Assembly (NCBI GenBank): GCA_018224505.1
Contig: JAGTVD010000584.1
Span: 1-7,904, forward strand
Length of the DNA stretch: 7,904 bases
Origin: Desulfatitalea sp.
Lineage (GTDB): Bacteria; Desulfobacterota; Desulfobacteria; Desulfobacterales; Desulfosarcinaceae
Reading direction: 5' to 3'
The notes beneath the pieces were generated by a model. That model was not told the origin of the DNA and searched no databases. It saw nothing but the letters and a program-made list of their open reading frames with translations. A program made the translations under genes and the position numbers. Of this stretch, positions 1 through 4,599 are shown piece after piece; position 1 is the stretch's first letter, and each line of letters opens with the position of its first letter.

Positions 1-336
1 CCCGTGGACACCTACCCGGACATGAACGTTCACGGCTTCGAAAAAACGTCGCTTGCCATCCTGGAAGCCCTCTTTGACGATGACGGCGTGGACGGCATTT
101 TCCTTATCTCCTTTGCCGCCTACGGCACGGACGCGCTGCGGCCACTGGCGAAGATGATCAGGGAGCAGGCGAACAAGCCTGTGTTCGTTTCGCTCTTGGG
201 AGATCCCGAACAGGAGGCGCTCAGCCGCTCCTTCCTGATGGAGCAGGAAATTCCCTTTTTTGATTACCCCGAAACGGGTGTTGAGGTATTCGCCCGCATG
301 TGGCAGTACGCGAAGCATTTAAATGGACGTCAATGA
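1..336 (+). CDS. Acyl-CoA synthetase (NDP-forming), alpha-type subunit, C-terminal part
   Basis: This is the last 111 codons of a gene that begins before the window; the frame is open from base 1 and ends at TGA 334-336. The visible part matches the C-terminal CoA-ligase (flavodoxin-like) domain of the acetate/acyl-CoA ligase (ADP-forming) and succinyl-CoA synthetase alpha family. Seen: an opening PVDTYPDMN segment, which in this family normally follows an Asn as NPVD; alternating helices and strands (VDGIFLISFAAYGTDALRPL, then KPVFVSLLGD); and a closing IPFFDYPETGVEVFARMWQYAK segment, the usual end of this domain. The family makes acyl-CoA from acid, CoA and ATP, or runs in reverse to make ATP. 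No ATP-grasp (beta) domain follows, so this is a separate alpha-type subunit or an ATP-grasp-less form. The catalytic His would lie upstream. The substrate cannot be told. The transglutaminase-like gene follows 28 bp on. Confidence 0.8.
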   Translation, partial: PVDTYPDMNVHGFEKTSLAILEALFDDDGVDGIFLISFAAYGTDALRPLAKMIREQANKPVFVSLLGDPEQEALSRSFLMEQEIPFFDYPETGVEVFARMWQYAKHLNGRQ

Positions 337-364
337 CCGCACGACAAGGGAGAATAGAGGCACT

Positions 365-1033
365 ATGGATTTACAAGTGGAGAAGTATTTACAGGCCACA
401 GATATTCTCGATTTTCACCATCCATCGGTGCAGGTTTTTGTACAGGAAAGCATCGCGGATGCCACAACGCCCAGCCAGCAGGCGGTGAAACTTTACTATA
501 CAGTCAGGGACTCCATTCGTTATGACCCATACGGCATAAACCTTTCAGTCGAAGGCTTGCGGGCGAGCACCACCCTTCAAGCAGGTCGGGGTTGGTGTGT
601 GCCAAAGGCGTCCTTGCTGGCGGCATGTTGCCGGAGTTTGGGGATTCCAGCCAAATTGGGCTACGCTGACGTGAGAAATCATCTCTCCACCGCCCGGATG
701 CGTGCGAATATGAAGACTGACATTTTTTTGTGGCATGGCTACACCACCATCTTTCTCGATGACAAATGGGTCAAGGCAACGCCTGCTTTCAACATTGAGC
801 TTTGCCAGCGGTTCCAATTGAAGCCCCTGGAATTTGATGGCACCTGCGATTCAATTTATCACCCCTTCGATTTGCTTGGGAATAGACACATGGAGTATTT
901 GCAGGACCGCGGCGAATTTGCCGATGTCCCCATTGATCAGATAAGCAGTGATTTCTTGCAGGCCTATGAGAATTCTCAGCCCTTGGATGCATTCGATTTT
1001 CAACAGGATGTCGATCGGGAGAAACCATTCTGA
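365..1033 (+). CDS. Transglutaminase-like cysteine enzyme domain protein
   Basis: 222 residues. The core of the transglutaminase-like (papain-fold) superfamily is visible: the nucleophile region GRGWCVPKASLLAACCRSLGIPA with candidate Cys78 at about residues 74-96, and the His region FLWHGYTTIFLDDKWVKATPAFN with His124 at about 121-143. The usual third residue, the Asp in a W-V-x-x-D-P pattern, aligns with Thr139, followed by Pro-Ala-Phe-Asn. The triad is therefore either Cys-His plus another acid or amide (Asn143 is close) or the activity has changed. No signal peptide or membrane helix is seen, so it is probably cytoplasmic. Members may be proteases, amidases or acyltransferases; the substrate is unknown. 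ATG 365 is chosen because AAGGGAG (346-352) and AGAGG (356-360) precede it. An ATG at 323 would add 14 residues but overlaps the upstream gene and has no ribosome-binding site. It is probably co-transcribed with the acyl-CoA synthetase gene. Confidence 0.75.
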   Translation: MDLQVEKYLQATDILDFHHPSVQVFVQESIADATTPSQQAVKLYYTVRDSIRYDPYGINLSVEGLRASTTLQAGRGWCVPKASLLAACCRSLGIPAKLGYADVRNHLSTARMRANMKTDIFLWHGYTTIFLDDKWVKATPAFNIELCQRFQLKPLEFDGTCDSIYHPFDLLGNRHMEYLQDRGEFADVPIDQISSDFLQAYENSQPLDAFDFQQDVDREKPF

Positions 1034-1106
1034 CGAACGGGACGCATTCCCTTTGGAAAAAGCCCACGCTGAAGGTTGCGGCCAAAGAGTGGCAGCCCTC
1101 CGACGG

Positions 1107-2054
1107 TTATTGGAGTCGGAGATGCTTACGATGGTGCATCCACATATCGGTGGTATAGAGGAAGAGACCGACCCATATACAACCAAAAGTGACTGCATCG
1201 GCAGCGGTGAATATTTCCCCATACAGAAAGACACCGATCAGGAAATGGCCGGTAGGCGCAATATACTGCAGAATCCCCAGTGTCGCCAAACGCAGCCGCC
1301 TGGCGGCAACTGCAAAAAGCATCAGCGGTACAATGGTGACAAGACCGGCCCCGATCAGCAGCCCATCGATATATCGCCCGGCTTGTAAAAAAACGGTCTG
1401 GTCTCGCACGTGCATGGAGATCAGCCAGGCGGCGGCGAACGGCAGCAACAGTAGCGTTTCGATCAACAATCCGGTTACGCTGTCAACTTCGACCTGTTTG
1501 CGGATCAGCCCATACAGGCCGAAGCTTGCGGCCATTATCAGTGCCAGCCAAGGCATTCGGCCATATCCGACCAGAGCAATCACAACCCCTCCGGCGGCGA
1601 TGCCCACCGCAAGACGCTGCAATGGGTGCAAACGCTCGCCCAGGAAGCAGTATCCCAAAAATACATTTAACAGGGGGTTGATATAATAACCCAGGCTGCT
1701 TTGAAGGATCTGCCCATGGTTTACGGCCCAGATAAAAGTGCCCCAATTAACGGTGATCGCCAGCGCACTGCCGCCCAAAGCCATCAAGGCTTTGGGCCGT
1801 TTGATCAACCCGCGCAAGCTGTCCAGCCGGCGGGTGAGCAGGACGATGATCAGTAAAAAGGCCGACGCCCATATCATCCGGTGCAGAAGGATTTCCCAAG
1901 GGGACACCTCCGTTCCGAACTGATTGAAATAGATTGGAAAAAGCGCCCAAATGCCGAACGCCCCAATGCCGGCCGCAGGCCCGGTAAGAACACTTTCCGA
2001 GTGGGCTGCGCCGCCAATGGGATTCAACTGTTCCGGTAGGTCGACTCTGCCCAA
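1107..2054 (-). CDS. rarD: RarD-type EamA/DMT-superfamily permease
   Basis: 315 residues with about ten hydrophobic helices and two EamA repeats, in the inner membrane. Resemblance to RarD holds along the whole length: GAFGIWALFPIYF (about 31-43), the EILLHRMIWA segment (about 54-63), NWGTFIWAVNHGQILQSSLG (103-122), YYINPLLNVFLGYCFLGERL (123-142), then GLYGLIRKQV, TGLLIETLLLLP and RRLRLATLGILQYIAPT. In E. coli, RarD is annotated as a predicted chloramphenicol-resistance permease; its natural substrate is not established. The N-terminus is about 20 residues longer than usual because the gene starts at TTG 2054, supported by a strong ribosome-binding site (2064-2068). The nearest ATG-like alternatives inside the gene would cut into helix 1. 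It converges on the transglutaminase-like gene (73 bp apart). A small hairpin with a T-run lies just upstream, so it may have its own promoter or be partly insulated from the genes before it. Confidence 0.92.
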   Translation of the reverse strand: MGRVDLPEQLNPIGGAAHSESVLTGPAAGIGAFGIWALFPIYFNQFGTEVSPWEILLHRMIWASAFLLIIVLLTRRLDSLRGLIKRPKALMALGGSALAITVNWGTFIWAVNHGQILQSSLGYYINPLLNVFLGYCFLGERLHPLQRLAVGIAAGGVVIALVGYGRMPWLALIMAASFGLYGLIRKQVEVDSVTGLLIETLLLLPFAAAWLISMHVRDQTVFLQAGRYIDGLLIGAGLVTIVPLMLFAVAARRLRLATLGILQYIAPTGHFLIGVFLYGEIFTAADAVTFGCIWVGLFLYTTDMWMHHRKHLRLQ

Positions 2055-2063
2055 TTCGTCTAT

Positions 2064-2068
2064 CTCCT
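2064..2068 (-). promoter_or_regulatory. Ribosome-binding site fixing the TTG start of rarD
   Basis: On the minus strand the bases read TTAGGAGATA, with AGGAG at 2068-2064 and nine bases before TTG 2054. No other start codon nearby has a comparable site, so this decides the start and makes the N-terminal extension of RarD likely to be real. Confidence 0.7.
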
Positions 2069-2072
2069 AAAG

Positions 2073-2092
2073 AAAAAACCCTCCTTCAAGGG
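2073..2092 (-). terminator. Small hairpin with T-run, possible intrinsic terminator
   Basis: On the minus strand CCCTT-GAAG-GAGGG (2092-2079) can form a five-pair stem (four Watson-Crick pairs and one G-T) with a four-base loop. Six T follow directly (2078-2073). It sits after the lipoprotein gene and the possible 37-codon ORF and 18 bp before the rarD start, so it could end transcription from upstream or attenuate rarD. The stem is short, and the GGAGG in it could be read as a ribosome-binding site instead; hence the modest confidence. Confidence 0.35.
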
Positions 2093-2199
2093 GCCAACGC
2101 TGCAAGGAAGTTATACCCCTTATTTAGCAGCAGGACAGGGACTTTTGCAAGCGCCTGGAAGCGGATGTTTAAATCGGCCGACTGGGTCTTGATTGCCAT
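2086..2199 (-). CDS. Possible 37-residue ORF downstream of the lipoprotein gene
   Basis: ATG 2199 to TGA 2086 encodes 37 residues starting MAIKTQSADL and ending KGYNFLAALAP, with a hydrophobic KVPVLLL stretch in the middle. Codon choice is coding-like (ATC AAG ACC CAG, AAC ATC CGC TTC CAG GCG). The ORF is in the same frame as the lipoprotein gene and lies ten codons past that gene's TGA, with no stop between. It has no good ribosome-binding site. It may be a small protein, the remnant of a longer lipoprotein C-terminus, or chance; an open run of this size is not rare by chance in DNA of this composition. I do not recognise the protein. Confidence 0.25.
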   Translation of the reverse strand: MAIKTQSADLNIRFQALAKVPVLLLNKGYNFLAALAP

Positions 2200-2226
2200 A
2201 TCAACGCCGTCATCGTAATCATGTCG

Positions 2227-2817
2227 TCAGTACCCTGCCGGCGCGAGCACCACACTGAAATGGTCGCCCAGGGCCGTGCGGATCTTGGCTACGGTGATGT
2301 GCAATGTGTCCTGGGGAAGGCCCCAGTCCGCGCATATCATCGATGTCACTCCCGGCTGTTGTTCGGATTGTAGCACCATAAAGCTTGCCATCACTTCGTA
2401 TTCCATGCGGCCATCGGGCTCATAGGCAGATAGCACAATGGATTCCGGCGAGAAGGGGGCGGGATGTAGAGGCGGATACCGGTCCGGCGCCAGTATCGGT
2501 TTGAAAAATCTTTCGGTATGTGACTGCGTTACCCTGAAGATATCCGGGGCGATGGTGGAATGGCCCGGTTCGGGGGGATCGACCGTCAGGGCGCAATGCG
2601 GCATGTGGATGTTGACCGCGCGCCAGGTCATGCTTTTCCCGGCTTGGAAGTAGACCCTGTTATGCCCGGCTTGAAGTTCCAGAGGTTTATGAAGGATAAG
2701 CCGGGAACCCACGGGCACTTGAAAGTAGGGCGATTGCTCATTGGGCCGCCCGTCGATCACTGCCTGTTGGCAGGCGTTCAGGCAAAGGATGCCGATCATT
2801 ATGAGTATGGTTTTCAT
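2227..2817 (-). CDS. Uncharacterised lipoprotein
   Basis: 196 residues. The N-terminus is a type II signal peptide: MKT, a hydrophobic run ILIMIGILC, then lipobox L-N-A-C with Cys16 as the lipidated residue. Gln follows the Cys rather than Asp, which by the enterobacterial rule suggests the outer membrane, periplasmic face. The mature part is rich in predicted strands: VPVGSRLILHKPLEL (about 35-49), a VYFQAGK segment, IHMPHCALTV (70-79) and a C-terminal HFSVVLAPAGY. Two further cysteines, Cys75 and Cys162, could form a disulfide in the periplasm. The 'PVGS-x-L-x-L-x-x-P-L-E ... Q-x-G' style resembles small conserved proteobacterial lipoproteins of unknown function, but I cannot name a family with confidence. 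ATG 2817 is preferred over ATG 2838 because AAAGGAG (2832-2826) lies eight bases before it. The gene starts 70 bp after the nitroreductase gene on the same strand with no clear terminator between, so the two are probably co-transcribed. Confidence 0.7.
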   Translation of the reverse strand: MKTILIMIGILCLNACQQAVIDGRPNEQSPYFQVPVGSRLILHKPLELQAGHNRVYFQAGKSMTWRAVNIHMPHCALTVDPPEPGHSTIAPDIFRVTQSHTERFFKPILAPDRYPPLHPAPFSPESIVLSAYEPDGRMEYEVMASFMVLQSEQQPGVTSMICADWGLPQDTLHITVAKIRTALGDHFSVVLAPAGY

Positions 2818-2825
2818 GGCGTCTG

Positions 2826-2832
2826 CTCCTTT
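2826..2832 (-). promoter_or_regulatory. Ribosome-binding site deciding the lipoprotein start
   Basis: The minus strand reads AAAGGAG at 2832-2826, eight bases before ATG 2817. The alternative ATG 2838 lies upstream of this site and would place seven charged or polar residues before the signal peptide, so 2817 is the better start. Confidence 0.65.
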
Positions 2833-2887
2833 ATCCATCCATGCGCTTTCACCGATGCATCATATGGTGGGTCCAGTGGCGATTCAG

Positions 2888-3820
2888 TCAAAGCAAGGAC
2901 GGACCATCGGTTTCAACATATCTTATGGTGGCTCGCTTTCTGCCGGTAACCAGTTGGTATTCCTCCCTCGGGTACCCCAGCGCGATGACGGCGTAGGGCG
3001 TTTCATCTGCCGGCAGGCGGAGCATCTGTTGGATTGTTCCGTCCCGCCGCATGGCTGCGATCGCAAACCCGATCAGGCAGGTGCCAAGTCCCATGCTGTG
3101 CGCCGCCAGGAGGATGTTCTGGGTTGCCAGGAGCGCATCTTCAGCCGGGCAGCTTGCTTGCTTGTTCGATGAAACGATGATGGCCGCGGCAGCGCCATGA
3201 AACAGCAGGTCACGCCCGCCGCTTTCCCATTCCGAGAGCCCGCGTTCAATACTCTCGTAATGGTTGTGGTAATAATCGTGCAGCTCGGGCCGTCCGATGA
3301 TTTTCATCAAATTGCGCAGCCAGCGCTTATTGGCCATCGAGTTGAGCTTGCGAAAAAATGCGCCGATCCTTTCGCCCAGCATATTTACGCTTTCCTGGTT
3401 TGGTAGGATGGTAAATGTCCACATCTGGCAATTGGACCCGGATGGCGCCGTGATACCGATTTTTACCAGGTCTTCCAGGATGTCCTGCGGCACCGGGCTG
3501 TTCATGAAATTTCGGCAGGAACGACGGGATCGCATGAGATTGACAAGCGCCGCCGTGTCATTCTGGCCGTGGGGTATCCATTCCGTGTTCTCCTGGAAAG
3601 TGCGAAACGCCGACATGGAAGGATCGATTCCGGCCACCGTGATGGCTCCGGCGGGGCATATGGCTGCACAATGCCCACAATTCAAGGACTCCGCACCCGA
3701 AACCACCGCTTTACGATGCTCGAGGGTAATGGTTTCACTCGGGCACACTTCGATGCACATTCCGCAGCCGGTGCACAGTTGCGGGTCAATTATCGTCGTC
3801 ACGGTTCTATCCACTTTCAT
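2888..3820 (-). CDS. Ferredoxin-nitroreductase fusion protein
   Basis: 310 residues. An N-terminal bacterial-ferredoxin domain (about 8-65) is fused to an FMN-dependent nitroreductase domain (about 90-300). Motif I is complete: C-T-G-C-G-M-C-I-E-V-C-P with Cys16, 19, 22 and 26. Motif II reads S-L-N-C-G-H-C-A-A-I-C-P: Cys48, 51 and 55 are present, but the usual first Cys is Ser45. Nitroreductase signatures are RRSCRNF (99-105) and APSGSNCQMW (125-134), which bind FMN, then GLGTCLIGF (244-252) and a PYAVIALGYP segment near the end. Such fusions, common in anaerobes, are thought to pass electrons from ferredoxin-like clusters to FMN and reduce nitro compounds, flavins or other small electrophiles; the substrate here is unknown. 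It is probably cytoplasmic. ATG 3820 has GGAG six bases upstream; a TTG at 3832 would overlap that site. It follows the SpoIIAA-like gene by 140 bp and precedes the lipoprotein gene by 70 bp. Confidence 0.9.
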   Translation of the reverse strand: MKVDRTVTTIIDPQLCTGCGMCIEVCPSETITLEHRKAVVSGAESLNCGHCAAICPAGAITVAGIDPSMSAFRTFQENTEWIPHGQNDTAALVNLMRSRRSCRNFMNSPVPQDILEDLVKIGITAPSGSNCQMWTFTILPNQESVNMLGERIGAFFRKLNSMANKRWLRNLMKIIGRPELHDYYHNHYESIERGLSEWESGGRDLLFHGAAAAIIVSSNKQASCPAEDALLATQNILLAAHSMGLGTCLIGFAIAAMRRDGTIQQMLRLPADETPYAVIALGYPREEYQLVTGRKRATIRYVETDGPSLL

Positions 3821-3826
3821 CGGTGT

Positions 3827-3830
3827 CTCC
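3827..3830 (-). promoter_or_regulatory. Ribosome-binding site deciding the nitroreductase start
   Basis: The minus strand reads TTGGAGACACCG just before ATG 3820, with GGAG at 3830-3827 and six bases of spacing. This supports ATG 3820 over TTG 3832, which lies on the site itself. Confidence 0.6.
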
Positions 3831-3923
3831 AATCCGGCCGACGCGCTTCAATCAATAAAATGGCACTCCACGGGTCAGATAAAGGCCCGGCTTGAATCCT
3901 GAGAAGGGCGACGGCGGAGTGAC

Positions 3924-3955
3924 AAACGGCGCTCATAACCCCAATGAGACGGTTT
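3924..3955 (-). terminator. Hairpin just after the SpoIIAA-like gene
   Basis: Five bases past the stop codon at 3961 the minus strand can form an imperfect stem. AAAC (3955-3952) pairs with GTTT (3927-3924), and CTCAT (3948-3944) pairs with ATGAG (3936-3932), with a small internal loop and a seven-base apical loop. An outer GGGCGA / TCGCCC pair (3955-3960 with 3906-3911) could enclose it but shares base 3955. No long T-run follows. It could be a weak terminator, a processing site or an mRNA stabiliser that sets different expression of the SpoIIAA-like and nitroreductase genes. Confidence 0.3.
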
Positions 3956-3960
3956 CGCCC

Positions 3961-4320
3961 CTATTCACGCAGCCAGGTCAGGGCCTCTTCAGCACGCTCA
4001 CGGTCATAGTAATTGGTTTGAATACCGCCGAACAACCCGAACAGCGCAACCCAGGTATCCACCCAGTCCCGTTCGCCGATGACGGCCATTTTAGCGAGCA
4101 GTTCACTCGCCTGCTTTGCAAAGCGCAGGTCTTCGTAAAGGCTTTCAGCTCCCATGAGCCCCGGATCCGCCTCATAAACCACCAGCAGCCGGACGGGGCC
4201 GAATCGCTGGTGGCACTCCTGGATCAGGCCGACCACTTCCCCGTTTTCCCGGTCTGTGATCTCCTTGCGGATGCGAAGCCCGACAACAGGGCCGTCCGGC
4301 AAAGCGATGCGCTCGTACAT
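3961..4320 (-). CDS. SpoIIAA-like (STAS/SEC14-type) small protein
   Basis: 119 residues, about the normal length for the SpoIIAA-like family (PF11964 type). The pattern is seen along the whole length: GLRIRKEITDREN near the start, FGPVRLLVVYEADPG (about 40-54), ESLYEDLRFAKQASELLAKM (about 59-78), AVIGERDWVDTW (about 79-90), and YYDRERAEEALTWL at the end. In relatives these correspond to the central strand with an acidic residue, the W/Y-x-D-x-x-F helix, the A-V-V-G-D-x-x-W strand-turn and the final E-E-A-x-x-W-L helix. The fold is STAS-like and some members are thought to bind a hydrophobic ligand or lipid; the biochemical role is not settled. No membrane segment is present. The start at ATG 4320 is firm: AAAGGAGG (4333-4326) lies five bases before it. 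It is the first gene of the minus-strand group and is divergent from panP. Confidence 0.85.
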   Translation of the reverse strand: MYERIALPDGPVVGLRIRKEITDRENGEVVGLIQECHQRFGPVRLLVVYEADPGLMGAESLYEDLRFAKQASELLAKMAVIGERDWVDTWVALFGLFGGIQTNYYDRERAEEALTWLRE

Positions 4321-4471
4321 GGCAACCTCCTTTCTTCCATATTACCTGAAAGTAAGATCCAATGCCTTCGGGTGCAAGCTGCGCGGCATCCGCCAAGGCA
4401 GCCAGTGTCCGGCGCGCCGCCGCTCCTTTCAATGGCGGCACAAACGGCATATCGTTGTTGAGAGCTTTGAT

Positions 4472-4485
4472 TTGACCTTTGTCAA
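4472..4485. promoter_or_regulatory. TTGAC-N4-GTCAA palindrome, candidate CRP/FNR-family operator
   Basis: TTGAC (4472-4476), CTTT, GTCAA (4481-4485) is a perfect five-base inverted repeat with a four-base centre. That is the same architecture as the FNR box TTGAT-N4-ATCAA and NnrR/DNR-like sites TTGnC-N4-GnCAA. It lies in the 279-bp region between the SpoIIAA-like gene and panP, about 115 bp before panP and 150 bp before the other start. The minus strand also reads TTGACA (4485-4480), a perfect sigma-70 -35 hexamer, but I find no good -10 at 16-18 bp on either strand. Which gene it controls, if any, cannot be told from the sequence. Confidence 0.4.
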
Positions 4486-4599
4486 TCTTATGGTATCTAG
4501 GCTGCTCGAAAGCGTATGCCCTGTTGCAGTGGCTAGCCTCCCGAGCGGAAATATCCATTGGGTTGTGTCGCTTCGGTAAATGGAAAACGGATCAATAAT

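Noticed and set aside
1051..1087. CTTTGG / CCAAAG inverted repeat between the transglutaminase-like gene and rarD as a terminator
   Set aside because: Six pairs across a 25-base loop without a T-run is too weak; no terminator is called in this 73-bp convergent gap.
851..1234. Minus-strand open frame of 127 codons antisense to the transglutaminase-like gene
   Set aside because: It is antisense to and out of frame with recognised genes, with no supporting ribosome-binding site or motif.
948..1388. Plus-strand open frame of 146 codons across the transglutaminase end and the rarD end
   Set aside because: It overlaps two clear genes in other frames and its translation shows no family resemblance.
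2227..2229. Selenocysteine insertion at the lipoprotein TGA
   Set aside because: The downstream stem-loop lacks the early G in the loop expected of bacterial SECIS elements, and Gly-Tyr is a natural end to the last strand.
3850..3900. TGGCAC near 3861 as a sigma-54 -24 element
   Set aside because: No TTGC -12 element follows at the required five-base spacing.
4339..4344. TAATAT as a -10 box for the SpoIIAA-like gene on the minus strand
   Set aside because: No -35 lies at 16-18 bp, and transcription would start inside or just before the ribosome-binding site.
4172..4558. Minus-strand open frame of 128 codons overlapping the SpoIIAA-like gene
   Set aside because: Most of its length is out of frame over the well-supported SpoIIAA-like gene, its start has no ribosome-binding site, and the product (Cys- and Arg-rich, no recognisable pattern) looks like a shadow.
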